The position numbers were made by a program, and so were the translations under genes. Positions 1 through 8,789 of a stretch of DNA of 47,802 bases are shown piece by piece. Location of the stretch: positions 1 through 47,802 of the forward strand of contig JAPDPR010000025.1 in NCBI GenBank assembly GCA_034506335.1, read 5' to 3'. A model generated the notes under the pieces. It did not search any database. It was given only the letters and a program-made list of their open reading frames with translations, and was not told the origin of the DNA. How positions within the stretch are numbered: the stretch's first letter is position 1; each line of letters starts with the position of its first letter. The DNA is from a candidate division KSB1 bacterium (GTDB lineage Bacteria; Zhuqueibacterota; Zhuqueibacteria; JANLFK01; Oleimicrobiaceae).

Positions 1-1
1 G

Positions 2-2812
2 CGCACCTATGTGCCCACGATGCTGGAGTACACCACGACCTGGGGCGTGCTGTCCAGCGACAACTATTTTGCGTGCGTCAGCGGCGACGACGTACTGCCT
101 GACCTCTATGTAGGGCGCCTGCCGGTTGCCAGCGCAGAAGAGGCAGGGGCGGTCATCGCCAAGATTATCCAGTACGAGCGCTATCCCCTCCTCGGTCAAT
201 GGCGGCGACAACTTGGCTTAATCACGGGTACAGGCACGGCAACGCGTAATGAGTTCGAGATGAACGCCGACTACCTCCAGCGGAACTGCACGCCGCCGGA
301 GATCCGTGTGCGACGATTGTCCACGGACACCCGCTCCCCGCACATGGGAAGCACCGAGGAGCTTGTGAAGCTGTTTGAAGAAGGCACAGTGATCATGAAC
401 TTTATCGGCCATGGCGGCGGCGGTGTGTTTTCTGATGAGGAGCTCTTCCAGATCGACGACGTCAAGCTCCTGAAAAACACAATGAAGTTTCCGGTTCTTT
501 TCAGCCTCACCTGTTTCATTGGCTATTTTGATAGCCCGACCAAGGCGTCGCTGGGCGAAGAGTTGCTGCGCGCTCCCGCGCGGGGAATAGTGGCTCACTT
601 CGGCTCGGCAGGAAGGGCGCGCCTGTACGGCGACCAACTGCTAAACGTAGCCCTGTTCAAATCGCTCTTTGTAAACGGGAGGCGCCGCGTGGGCCAGGTC
701 ACCACCGAAGGCAAATTGGGCATGCTCGGCGGCGGGTTCCGTTATCCGGATGAGGCAAAGAGTTTCAACCTCATGGGCGACCCGGCTTTGCGCATCGGAT
801 TGCCGCCCACCGAAATCCAGCTTTCACTGGCCAAATCGAGCCTCAGCATGGGCGATTCGTTGCTGGTGAGTGGATCTGTCGCTGGTGGGCTGAGTGGCTT
901 AGTGCTACTCGAAGTGGTCAACGATGCCGACTCGGTGGTGGCCGAAAAAGTGGTGCAAGTCAGTAACGGGCGGTTTGAGGCGTGCCTGGCTGAGGTCACT
1001 TCAGGGTTTGCCCAGCACTGGCAAGAGGGCAAGGGGCCGGGGGTAGTCCGTGCTTATTTCTGGAATGAACAGACCGACGGGATGGGGGCAATAACGTTCC
1101 GCCTCAACGAGCTCCACTTTGTTCAGGTGTTCACCGAACCTCCGTGCCCGGCCCACCTTGACTCGGTGTGGATATCGACAAAGGTGGCGGTTTCTCCGTC
1201 GCTGTCGCCTGGCGGGCCTACGGCCGTATACACCGAGTGGTCGCGGAACAGTGCTACCTGGACGCGCATCGACATGACACCGAACGGAGAGGGATTCTAC
1301 CGCACCGTGGCCCCCATTCAGGTGGAAGGGGGTGCGCGCGTGTATTATCGCATTGTGGCCGAGTACAGTGCCAGCGCGGCCGGTGTTTTGGTGAGCCAGA
1401 CGTTTTCTTATGAAGTGGCCCGGGCAGCGGACATTGCCGTAAAGGGAGAAAGCATGGTGGTTGCCGGTGTCTCCTCGCTCCAGGTGAGCACCACCATCAC
1501 CAATGCGGGCGAGGTGGAGACCGGTCCCTTTCTCGTGCACTTGTTCGATGTCACTTCAGGAGCCAGTGCTCTTTTGGCGCCTGAGATTCATATCGGCAAC
1601 TTGCCCAGGGGTGCGGATACCACGGTCACTTTTGTGTGCAAACACGAGGTGAGCGGGTGGCGTACGCTGCGCGTCGTGGTGGACTCGGCGAGGGCGGTGC
1701 GGGAACAAAACCGTGCCAACAATGCGGTGCAACGCACAAGGTGGATTGTACCCCAGGCCACGGGTACGGGCGACTGGGCAATCGCGCCGGACGTGAACTT
1801 TTCTCTGAGCATTCCCCCGCAAGCCATGGCCCATAGTACCGCGATTGCAGTGAGCGGCATGATGCTGCAGCACTTTGCCCCAGGCGCTTCCAAGGCGAAG
1901 GACCTGGTGCCTGTTCGACTCAAGGACGGGAAGTCCAACTACCTCTACGCCCTCGTGAGTGACGACAGCACGATTAGTTTCACCAGCCCCTATCACGTGA
2001 CGATGTTTTTTGACAAGGGCGATACGTTGGCAATGCATGCTGCTTCGCTGGGAAGGTTGAAGCTTTATGCCTGGGACGCTCGGGCCTCCCAGTGGGTCTA
2101 CTTGGACAGCCAGGTGGATGTGCAGGAGGCGAAGGTGTCCGCCACCGCCACCGCGCTCTTCCCGGTGTATGGGCTTTTCGTGAATGCCGACAATCAGGCG
2201 CCAACCATTAGGGTCAAATTCGAAGGCCAGACCTTTGCCGATGGTGACTTTGTCCCTGCCAAGCCCAGCATCGTGGCCATTGTTGAGGACGCCAGTCCTC
2301 TGGATAATGAACTGCGTCCGGTACGGGTAGTGCTGGACGCAGTCGAGCTGGCGCCGGCAGAGTTTTCAGTCAGATCCACATCGGAAGCACCTAACGTGCT
2401 ATTTGTGGGGTTCACTCCTGAGCTGGCACCGGGCCCGCACCATCTGCAGGTGACCGCGTATGATGTGCACGGAAACAAGGGGATAGCTGAGGTGTCGTTC
2501 GTAGTGAGCGAGCATTTCACCCTGCGCAGCATAGCGAATCACCCAAATCCTTTTGCATCCGAGACGGTGATCGCATTCACCCTCACTGCCGAGGCCGATG
2601 AGCTTCAACTGCGCATCTATAGCACCTCTGGGCGTATGGTGCGGGACCTGAGCAATCAGGTAGAATCGGTGGTGGGCTACACTGAGGTGGTGTGGGATGG
2701 CCGGGATGAGGAGGGCGACGAAGTGGCCAACGGCGTCTATTTCCTGAAGCTGGTGGCAAAGAAGGGTCAGGCGCGCATAGAGACCATCGAGAAGATAGCG
2801 AGACTGCGATAG
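2..2812 (+). CDS. porU: PorU-like C25 (gingipain-family) peptidase, C-terminal part; 5' end outside window
   Basis: The first in-frame codon is at base 2 and the frame is open to the window edge, so the gene starts upstream; the internal GTG at 11 is not the true start. Counting from that GTG, the C25 catalytic His lies in an IGHGGGG motif (His134) and the nucleophile in SLTCFIG (Cys168). A CARDB-like Ig domain follows at about 480-580. The end is an FlgD-like/type IX sorting-type domain (HPNPF, WDGRDEEG, NGVYFLKL, final KIARLR). In type IX secretion PorU is the surface sortase that cleaves cargo tails, working with PorV, and the next gene is PorV-like. It could instead be a secreted C25 protease that is itself cargo; the PorV neighbour favours PorU. 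Stop TAG at 2810-2812. Confidence 0.82.
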   Translation, partial: RTYVPTMLEYTTTWGVLSSDNYFACVSGDDVLPDLYVGRLPVASAEEAGAVIAKIIQYERYPLLGQWRRQLGLITGTGTATRNEFEMNADYLQRNCTPPEIRVRRLSTDTRSPHMGSTEELVKLFEEGTVIMNFIGHGGGGVFSDEELFQIDDVKLLKNTMKFPVLFSLTCFIGYFDSPTKASLGEELLRAPARGIVAHFGSAGRARLYGDQLLNVALFKSLFVNGRRRVGQVTTEGKLGMLGGGFRYPDEAKSFNLMGDPALRIGLPPTEIQLSLAKSSLSMGDSLLVSGSVAGGLSGLVLLEVVNDADSVVAEKVVQVSNGRFEACLAEVTSGFAQHWQEGKGPGVVRAYFWNEQTDGMGAITFRLNELHFVQVFTEPPCPAHLDSVWISTKVAVSPSLSPGGPTAVYTEWSRNSATWTRIDMTPNGEGFYRTVAPIQVEGGARVYYRIVAEYSASAAGVLVSQTFSYEVARAADIAVKGESMVVAGVSSLQVSTTITNAGEVETGPFLVHLFDVTSGASALLAPEIHIGNLPRGADTTVTFVCKHEVSGWRTLRVVVDSARAVREQNRANNAVQRTRWIVPQATGTGDWAIAPDVNFSLSIPPQAMAHSTAIAVSGMMLQHFAPGASKAKDLVPVRLKDGKSNYLYALVSDDSTISFTSPYHVTMFFDKGDTLAMHAASLGRLKLYAWDARASQWVYLDSQVDVQEAKVSATATALFPVYGLFVNADNQAPTIRVKFEGQTFADGDFVPAKPSIVAIVEDASPLDNELRPVRVVLDAVELAPAEFSVRSTSEAPNVLFVGFTPELAPGPHHLQVTAYDVHGNKGIAEVSFVVSEHFTLRSIANHPNPFASETVIAFTLTAEADELQLRIYSTSGRMVRDLSNQVESVVGYTEVVWDGRDEEGDEVANGVYFLKLVAKKGQARIETIEKIARLR

Positions 2813-2837
2813 TAGCACAGTGCGGAGAACGAGCGAA

Positions 2838-3866
2838 ATGACAATCAGTCGTGGCCTACGGTGGGGAGTGACAATTCTGATCGGATGGTTGGCGCTAGTG
2901 CACCAGCCGGCGCAGGCTGGGACATACGCCGCGGAGTTCCTGCGAATCGGCGTGGGAGCACGTGCCATAGCCATGGGCGGCGCATTTACCGCTCTGGCCA
3001 ACGATGGTACTGCCTTCTATTGGAACCCAGCCGGTTTGACGTGTGTGCATCGGGCCGAGCTGACCTTCGAGCACGCACCTCTCTTCGGGGGCATGGCGCA
3101 CTATAATGTGGCAAGCCTCGCGGTGAGACTCATACCAGCATTAACCGTTGGCGTGGGCTGGATAAGGTTGGGGGTGGAGGACATTCCGCGCTACGGCCCG
3201 CTCCAGGAGACGCGATGGGATAGATTCACCAATCCAGCGCTTCGCTCCACGGGCGAGCCAGAAGGGTACTTCCAAGACTCGGAAAACGCCCTCTTGCTTT
3301 CCTTTGCCAGGCGCATGGACTTCGAGGTTAGTTTGGGGGTTGGACTGGCGCGAGTGTGGATTCCAGCCGAGCTTAGTTTAGGGGCCAACTTCAAATACCT
3401 GGAGCAGAGACTGGACACCTTTGCCGGTCGCGGCGAGGGTCTGGATGCCGGCCTCCTCCTACGCCTCATGAGCGAGTCGATGAGCGATAGCGAGCCACAG
3501 AGGACGGTAAGCGTTGGCCTGAGCGTGCACGACCTCTCGCGGACTTCTATGAGGTGGAACACTCCTTCAGGTGCAGTTGATCGTGCGGGGGCGGTGGTGC
3601 GCTCCGGTGTGGCCATTTGTCAAACTGTGCCCTTTATTAGATCTCAGGTCACCCTCGCTTTGGACAGAGAGTGGCTGAGTGCCCGCGCGATGTACTTTGG
3701 CGGTGAATTGCGAGTGCGAAGGGCGGTAGCACTGCGCGCCGGTTCGAACGATGGCCAGCTTGCCGTCGGCACAGGCCTGCGCCTCGGACGGGTGCAGGTA
3801 GACTATGCATTTGTGAGCTACCAGTTGCGCGGCACACATCGGGTGAGCGCAGCGTTTCGCTTCTAG
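2838..3866 (+). CDS. porV: PorV/PorQ-family outer-membrane protein
   Basis: The protein has 342 residues. The ATG at 2838 was chosen because GGAG (2824-2827) lies 10 bases upstream; a GTG at 2820 would add six residues before the signal peptide. An N-terminal signal peptide ends near HQPAQA. The mature start carries the PorV hallmark: FLRIGVGARAIAMGGAF, then a WNPAGL motif. The rest alternates short amphipathic strands, as in FadL-like barrels. PorV is the outer-membrane shuttle that carries type IX cargo to the PorU sortase. It starts 25 bases after the PorU-like gene, so the two are probably co-transcribed and co-functional. PorQ or another barrel of the same family cannot be excluded. A second paralogue lies at 44962-45903. 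Confidence 0.82.
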   Translation: MTISRGLRWGVTILIGWLALVHQPAQAGTYAAEFLRIGVGARAIAMGGAFTALANDGTAFYWNPAGLTCVHRAELTFEHAPLFGGMAHYNVASLAVRLIPALTVGVGWIRLGVEDIPRYGPLQETRWDRFTNPALRSTGEPEGYFQDSENALLLSFARRMDFEVSLGVGLARVWIPAELSLGANFKYLEQRLDTFAGRGEGLDAGLLLRLMSESMSDSEPQRTVSVGLSVHDLSRTSMRWNTPSGAVDRAGAVVRSGVAICQTVPFIRSQVTLALDREWLSARAMYFGGELRVRRAVALRAGSNDGQLAVGTGLRLGRVQVDYAFVSYQLRGTHRVSAAFRF

Positions 3867-3993
3867 TACCGAAATCAGCTTCAGCGATGGAGGTGACTTA
3901 GACGGCGGAGGGGCGGGTGTGGGTCACGTAGGAGCAGGGCGCGGCAGCGTCCTGAGGTGGAAGAGGCCGCTCTTGACCGTCTGAGCTCTCCAG

Positions 3994-4026
3994 GGCCGGC
4001 GTTGCAAGCTGCAACGCCGGCCTTTT
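3994..4026 (+). terminator. Rho-independent terminator after the porUV pair
   Basis: A perfect 13-bp inverted repeat (3994-4006 with 4010-4022; arm GGCCGGCGTTGCA) encloses a 3-base loop and is followed by TTTT. It lies 128 bases after the PorV-like stop and ends that transcription unit. The rest of 3867-4077 shows no gene. Confidence 0.9.
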
Positions 4027-4066
4027 GCTTCAGAAAGAGGTGGCACAGGGGATGGCGAGAAACAAG

Positions 4067-4094
4067 TTGATTTTTACGTGAGATGTGCTAACTT
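4067..4094 (+). promoter_or_regulatory. Predicted sigma70-type promoter for the DUF429 gene
   Basis: TTGATT (4067-4072), a 16-base spacer, then TAACTT (4089-4094). It lies just after the terminator at 3994-4026. Four other promoters in the window share the architecture. The predicted transcription start falls around 4101, nearly on the GTG at 4102, so the message may be leaderless. Confidence 0.5.
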
Positions 4095-4101
4095 TCCTCT
4101 C

Positions 4102-4785
4102 GTGACGCAGGAGCATGAGACATTGCCGGAGGGTGTACTGTACGGCGGCATCGACCCAAGTGGCAGCTCAGCCCGGCCTAGCGGCGTGGCCGTTTTGGAC
4201 GGGAGGTTGCAGGTGGTGGACGCCGGGCTAGGCCGGACTGACGAGGAAATCGTGGGATTCTTTACCCCGTACCGGCTCCGTCTCTTCGCCGTGGGACTGG
4301 ATGGACCTTGCGTGCTGCCCATAGGATTGCATGAGTGCTGTTTTGCGGCCTCCCCCACCTGTGACCATGATCAGCCCAACGGGCGAAAAGGCCGCTTCTG
4401 CGAACTGGAATTGGCGCGTCGGGGCATCGGCTGCTTTTTCACCGTGAAAAACTCTTTCGCCAAGGGCTGGGTCTTGCGCAGCCTGCGCCTCTACCGTCAG
4501 CTTTGCGCGGTTGGACTCAGAGTGGTAGAAATCTATCCGTACGCCACCAAGCGGCTGCTGCTCGGCGCGCAACTTCCCGCCAAGCAGACGCGGCGCGGAA
4601 GGCTGTACCTTGGCCAGATGCTTTCTCGGCTTGGGGTAAGTGTTCCAGAGGACCTCAGCCACCACGAGCTGGATGCGATTGTCGCTGCTTACACAGTCTA
4701 CTTGCTGGCCCGCGACCTGGCTGAAATGGTGGGGGACGAGGCAGAAGGGTACATTGTCATCCCCAAGAGGGGGGCTCAGCTATGA
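4102..4785 (+). CDS. DUF429 protein (RNase H-fold, predicted nuclease family)
   Basis: About 227 residues. Recognised as DUF429 from an N-terminal GGIDPSG segment, a VGLDGP segment, an EIYPYATK segment and a C-terminal ELDAIVAAYTVYL helix. The spaced aspartates (about D18, D67, D191) sit where RNase H/RuvC-like folds hold metal ligands. The substrate is unknown, and nuclease activity is a fold-based family prediction. The GTG at 4102 was chosen because the promoter at 4067-4094 would start transcription there; a GTG at 4078 gives eight more residues but lies inside the promoter spacer. Neither start has a Shine-Dalgarno sequence. The stop overlaps the next gene by ATGA, so the two are translationally coupled. 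Confidence 0.72.
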   Translation: MTQEHETLPEGVLYGGIDPSGSSARPSGVAVLDGRLQVVDAGLGRTDEEIVGFFTPYRLRLFAVGLDGPCVLPIGLHECCFAASPTCDHDQPNGRKGRFCELELARRGIGCFFTVKNSFAKGWVLRSLRLYRQLCAVGLRVVEIYPYATKRLLLGAQLPAKQTRRGRLYLGQMLSRLGVSVPEDLSHHELDAIVAAYTVYLLARDLAEMVGDEAEGYIVIPKRGAQL

Positions 4786-5507
4786 GTGCCTGGTACCGGG
4801 AGTTGTTCGATCGGCTGGGGGTAAAGTACCTTGACTACCCCTTCACCCAAGGCACGAAGCAGGAGGTCTCGTTCCTGATCCAGGCGTTGGCTTTGACGCC
4901 GACGACACGTGTGCTCGATATCGGGTGTGGTGCAGGGCGACACTGTATTGAGTTGGCCAAGCGCGGGTTCTGGTCCGTGGGGGTGGACCTCTCGCGGCGC
5001 ATGGTGCAGGTGGCCCGACAATGTGCTGCCCAGCAAGGGGTCAGCGTGCGGGTGGTCAGGGCGGACGCTCGGGCTCTACCATTCTCCGAAGCGTTTGATG
5101 TGGCAATCTCGCTCTGCGAGGGGGCTTTTGGCATCATGGACGGCGACCAGGACGACCACCAGTTTCTGCTTGAAGTTCATCGCGCTCTACGCCCAGGGGC
5201 TCTCTTACTCCTTAATGTGCTGCACGCAGCCTTTGCCTTTCGGCATCCAGAAAACGATGACCTTCTGGAGGTAGAACGTTCGGTGGGGCACTGGACGGAG
5301 CGAGGAGTGGGCGAGGATGGGGTGCCGTTTGAGCTCAAATGCGTCAATCGCTATTACACCTGCGCAGAGATCCGGCTCCTCCTTGAATTCTGTGGGTTTG
5401 AGGTGATCGCGTTTTGGGGCTCCCTTGCGGGCCATTTCGAGCAGCGTCCGGTAGCCTTGGATGATTTTGAGTTCTTGGTCCTCGCTCGGAAACCCACTTC
5501 CGGGTAG
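4782..5507 (+). CDS. Class I SAM-dependent methyltransferase
   Basis: The protein has 241 residues with a Rossmann methyltransferase core. Motif I is VLDIGCGAG (residues 44-52), followed by an acidic residue in VGVDLS that would bind the SAM ribose, then ADARALPF and a later LRPGALLLLNVL strand. The substrate cannot be read from the sequence. It overlaps the DUF429 gene by four bases (ATGA) with a G-rich ribosome site just upstream, so the two are made together. Pairing a DUF429 protein with a methyltransferase might suggest nucleic-acid or metabolite modification, but that is speculative. It precedes the polysaccharide locus but is separated from it by a promoter at 5651. Confidence 0.8.
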   Translation: MSAWYRELFDRLGVKYLDYPFTQGTKQEVSFLIQALALTPTTRVLDIGCGAGRHCIELAKRGFWSVGVDLSRRMVQVARQCAAQQGVSVRVVRADARALPFSEAFDVAISLCEGAFGIMDGDQDDHQFLLEVHRALRPGALLLLNVLHAAFAFRHPENDDLLEVERSVGHWTERGVGEDGVPFELKCVNRYYTCAEIRLLLEFCGFEVIAFWGSLAGHFEQRPVALDDFEFLVLARKPTSG

Positions 5508-5650
5508 GCTGGGAGGCGGCGCACCCTCATCCCCGAGTGGCCGGCTGGAACCAAGGGGAGGGTACCGCTTGGACTTCCGCAACTGTGAGCAGATGCAGTA
5601 TAAGGCAGTATCCATTGCGCTCGCGCTACGCCGCTAAGCCAACAAACCAA

Positions 5651-5679
5651 TTGACTTTTAGGCTACCTTTTTGTAAATT
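5651..5679 (+). promoter_or_regulatory. Predicted promoter opening the polysaccharide locus
   Basis: TTGACT (5651-5656), a 17-base spacer, then TAAATT (5674-5679). A start near 5686 would leave a leader of about 22 bases before the GTG at 5709, containing AAGGAG (5696-5701). The rest of the 5508-5708 gap shows nothing clear. Confidence 0.7.
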
Positions 5680-5708
5680 GACACCCGTTTCAGCTAAGGA
5701 GATCGACC

Positions 5709-6164
5709 GTGATCGATGGCGTCAAGCTTAAGCCCCTCCGTGTTATTCCTGATGAACGTGGCCGATTGATGGAGATGTTACGGGCCGACGACGAGATGTT
5801 TACCAAGTTCGGTCAGGTGTACATGACCACCACCTACCCAGGAATCATTAAGGGCTGGCACTACCACAAGCTGCAGGAGGACAACATCGTGGTCGTCAAG
5901 GGCATGCTCAAGGTGGTGCTGTATGATGACCGTCCGGACTCGCCGACCAGGGGTGAGGTGAACGAGTTTTTCATTGGCGAACACAATCCGATGCTGGTCC
6001 ATGTGCCAGTGGGGGTGTTGCACGGCTGGAAGTGCATTGGCGAAGAAGAGGCTATCGTTGTCAATACGGTGACCGAGCCCTACAATTATGCCCAGCCGGA
6101 CGAGTATCGCCTGCCATACGATTCGCCTCAGGTGCCGTATACCTGGGACGTCAAAATGGGTTGA
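5709..6164 (+). CDS. dTDP-4-dehydrorhamnose 3,5-epimerase-like protein (RmlC family)
   Basis: The protein has 151 residues and a cupin fold of the RmlC type: DERGRLMEML near the N-terminus, GWHYHK where family members carry the catalytic His, and HVPVGVLHGW. It is shorter than classical RmlC (about 180 residues), so the exact reaction is uncertain. It may be a 3,5-epimerase or a ketoisomerase-type relative acting on the dTDP-4-keto-6-deoxyglucose made by the next gene. The GTG start is supported by AAGGAG seven bases upstream. RmlA and RmlD are not in the window, so a full dTDP-rhamnose pathway is not shown here. Confidence 0.8.
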   Translation: MIDGVKLKPLRVIPDERGRLMEMLRADDEMFTKFGQVYMTTTYPGIIKGWHYHKLQEDNIVVVKGMLKVVLYDDRPDSPTRGEVNEFFIGEHNPMLVHVPVGVLHGWKCIGEEEAIVVNTVTEPYNYAQPDEYRLPYDSPQVPYTWDVKMG

Positions 6165-6182
6165 CAGAAGGGGGCCAATGAC

Positions 6183-7187
6183 ATGACCACATATTTGGTT
6201 ACGGGCGGTGCGGGGTTCATTGGGAGTAACTACATTCACTATCTCCTCCGCACTTACGACGATGTGCGTGTCATCAACCTTGACAAGCTTACCTATGCTG
6301 GCAATCTGAACAATCTGCGCGACGTGGCCCACGACCCCCGCTACCGGTTCGTAAAGGGGGACATTTGCGACCGGGCGCTCGTTGGAGAGCTCATGAAGGG
6401 GGTTGATGTCGTGGTCAACTTTGCGGCAGAAAGCCACGTGGACCGCTCCATCGGTGCGCCTGATGATTTTATCAAGACCGACATCTTTGGCGCTTTTGTT
6501 CTCCTGGAGTGCGCCCGTGAGCAGCACGTGCGCAAGTTCATCCAGATTAGCACAGACGAAGTATACGGCAGTATTGAGCACGGCTCGTTTACAGAAGAGT
6601 CGCCCCTCAAGCCCTCGAGTCCATACTCAGCCTCGAAGGCCGGTGCCGATCGCCTGGCTCATTCCTACTTTGTGACCTACGGGTTGCCGGTGATTATCAC
6701 CCGGTGTTCCAACAACTTCGGTCCGTATCAGTATCCAGAAAAGCTCATCCCATTGTTTGTAACCAATGCCCTGGACGATAAGGCATTGCCCATCTACGGG
6801 GACGGCAAGAACGTCAGGGACTGGATCTACGTGGAGGACCATTGCGAGGCAATCGAACTTCTGGTCCAACGCGGTGTGGATGGAGAGACGTACAACATAG
6901 GGGCCGGCAACGAAAGGAGCAATCTGGAGATAACCGCCATTATCCTGGAGGAATTGGAGAAGCCGAAGGAACTGATGACGTTTGTCAAGGATCGCCCGGG
7001 GCACGACCGGCGCTACTCGGTGAGCACCAACAAGATCCAAACATTGGGGTGGAAGCCTCGCCACCAGTTCCGCGAGGCGATGGCCGCCACTATCAAGTGG
7101 TACCGTGACAATCGCTGGTGGTGGGAACCTTTGAAGAGCGGCGCCTACCTGGAGTACTACCGGGCACATTATCAGCGCGATCTGTAG
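6183..7187 (+). CDS. rmlB: dTDP-glucose 4,6-dehydratase
   Basis: The protein has 334 residues, typical for RmlB. This cytoplasmic enzyme converts dTDP-glucose to dTDP-4-keto-6-deoxyglucose, the branch point to rhamnose and other deoxysugars. An extended short-chain dehydrogenase fold is visible: NAD-binding GGAGFIG (G8, G11, G14), the dehydratase T-D-E triad in STDEVYG (residues 124-126), and YSASK (Y148, K152). It starts 18 bases after the RmlC-like gene and follows the same promoter. A terminator-like hairpin lies just downstream. Confidence 0.93.
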   Translation: MTTYLVTGGAGFIGSNYIHYLLRTYDDVRVINLDKLTYAGNLNNLRDVAHDPRYRFVKGDICDRALVGELMKGVDVVVNFAAESHVDRSIGAPDDFIKTDIFGAFVLLECAREQHVRKFIQISTDEVYGSIEHGSFTEESPLKPSSPYSASKAGADRLAHSYFVTYGLPVIITRCSNNFGPYQYPEKLIPLFVTNALDDKALPIYGDGKNVRDWIYVEDHCEAIELLVQRGVDGETYNIGAGNERSNLEITAIILEELEKPKELMTFVKDRPGHDRRYSVSTNKIQTLGWKPRHQFREAMAATIKWYRDNRWWWEPLKSGAYLEYYRAHYQRDL

Positions 7188-7217
7188 CATGGGCCGGCAA
7201 GGCCCCAGTTCACAGAG

Positions 7218-7266
7218 TGGAATGGTCATCCAGTTCAGTAGACCGCTCGACCATTCCATTCTTTTT
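7218..7266 (+). terminator. Terminator-like hairpin between rmlB and the UDP-sugar dehydrogenase gene
   Basis: A perfect 10-bp inverted repeat, TGGAATGGTC (7218-7227) with GACCATTCCA (7249-7258), has a 21-base loop and is followed by TTCTTTTT. No clear promoter was found between it and the next start at 7322. It may therefore act as a partial terminator or attenuator that lowers expression of downstream genes. The long loop lowers confidence. Confidence 0.55.
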
Positions 7267-7321
7267 GGAGAGAACGCAGAGTACATCGGGCACAAGACAC
7301 TTGAAGACCGGAGAGGAGCAT

Positions 7322-8641
7322 ATGAAAGAGAAGATCGCAGACAAAAGCGCGAAGATTGGCATCGTGGGGCTGGGTTACGTGGGCCTGCCCTTGGCGGTGG
7401 AGTTTGCCAAAAAGGGATTCAGCGTGGTTGGTATTGACAAGTCTGCTGCCAAAGTGGATAAAGTCAACCGGGGCGAAAACTACATCGATGATGTGGACGA
7501 TACAGAGCTGGCAACCTGCGTGAGGGAGGGGAAGCTTAAAGCCACCGCCAGTTACGACTGTGTCCCAGAGCTGGACGTGGTCTACATCTGCGTGCCGACG
7601 CCGTTTACCGACAACAAAGAACCGGACGTGTCATACATCGTGGACTCGGCAACGGAGATCGCGAAAGGCTTGCGCAAGGGTCAACTCATCATCCTGAAAA
7701 GCACGACCTTCCCGGAGACGACGGAAAAGATTGTTCAGCCGATTCTGGAAAAGACTGGCCTCAGAGTCGGAGAGGATTTTTTCCTGGCCTTTTCGCCTGA
7801 ACGGATCGACCCGGGCAACAAGAAGTTCACCACGGCGAACACCCCCACGGTGGTAGGAGGTGTGACCAAGCGTTGCACCGAGCTTGCTTGCGCGATCACA
7901 GGGCAGGTGGTGTCGCAAGTGGTGCCGGTTTCCAGCCCGCGCGTGGCGGAGATGGAAAAGCTGTTGGAGAACATCTTCCGCAGCGTAAACATCGCACTAG
8001 TTAATGAGCTGGCACGGTTGTGTGATCGCATGGGCGGCATCGATGTGTGGGAGGTGATCGATGCGGCGGCCACCAAGCCGTTCGGGTTCATGCCGTTCTA
8101 CCCCGGTCCGGGTATCGGTGGGCACTGCATCCTTGTGGACCCGTACTATCTTGCATGGAAGGCACGGGAGTACGACTTTCACACCAACTTTATCGAACTG
8201 GCCGCCGAGACTAACGAGGACATGCCCTTTTACGTCATGGGTATGGTGCGGCGCGTGCTGTGTGACCGCGGCATCGCCTTTGGCAAGGCCAAGATCCTCA
8301 TTTTGGGCGTGGCGTTCAAGCGTGATATCGATGATGTGCGCAACTCACCGGCGCTTAAGGTCATGGAGCTGCTGGTGAACCGTGGAGCCAAGCATGTCTC
8401 TTACAACGACCCCTACGTACCTCAGGTGACTGTTGACGGAAAAGAGTTTCGCTCAGTTAAACTGACGAAGCAGGTGCTGGCTGCTTCTGATCTGGTGCTC
8501 ATCACCACCGACCATTCGTGCTATGATTATGAGCTTATTGTGGGACACGCCAAGAACATTGTGGACACACGTAATGCGACGCGGCACGTGAAGGATCGGG
8601 GGAAGAAGGTCACGGTGCTGGGAGGGGGGCGCAGGCTGTAG
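7322..8641 (+). CDS. UDP-N-acetyl-sugar 6-dehydrogenase (WecC/WbpA family)
   Basis: The protein has 439 residues. It performs the two-step NAD-dependent oxidation of a UDP-HexNAc to its uronic acid. Visible motifs are GLGYVGLPLA (NAD site, G16-G21), FSPERIDPGN (157-166) and GPGIGGHCILVDP with catalytic Cys269. A WecB-type 2-epimerase is encoded at 24711, so UDP-ManNAc to UDP-ManNAcA is a likely reaction; UDP-GlcNAc dehydrogenase (WbpA) is the alternative. The ATG at 7322 has AGAGGAG just upstream. The frame is open further upstream to 7118, but that part overlaps rmlB and was rejected. Confidence 0.88.
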   Translation: MKEKIADKSAKIGIVGLGYVGLPLAVEFAKKGFSVVGIDKSAAKVDKVNRGENYIDDVDDTELATCVREGKLKATASYDCVPELDVVYICVPTPFTDNKEPDVSYIVDSATEIAKGLRKGQLIILKSTTFPETTEKIVQPILEKTGLRVGEDFFLAFSPERIDPGNKKFTTANTPTVVGGVTKRCTELACAITGQVVSQVVPVSSPRVAEMEKLLENIFRSVNIALVNELARLCDRMGGIDVWEVIDAAATKPFGFMPFYPGPGIGGHCILVDPYYLAWKAREYDFHTNFIELAAETNEDMPFYVMGMVRRVLCDRGIAFGKAKILILGVAFKRDIDDVRNSPALKVMELLVNRGAKHVSYNDPYVPQVTVDGKEFRSVKLTKQVLAASDLVLITTDHSCYDYELIVGHAKNIVDTRNATRHVKDRGKKVTVLGGGRRL

Positions 8642-8789
8642 CAGAGGTTGGCTCATCCGTCGTGACACTTGGGTCAAGAGTTTGTTGCTCGCCCGTCAGC
8701 GCGGCATTCGTGGGGACGCGCAGCGTGACGTTGACTTTTCGGCCGAGCAAGGGAGCACTGCTCGCAATAGGGACCGGACGAGGTGAGAT

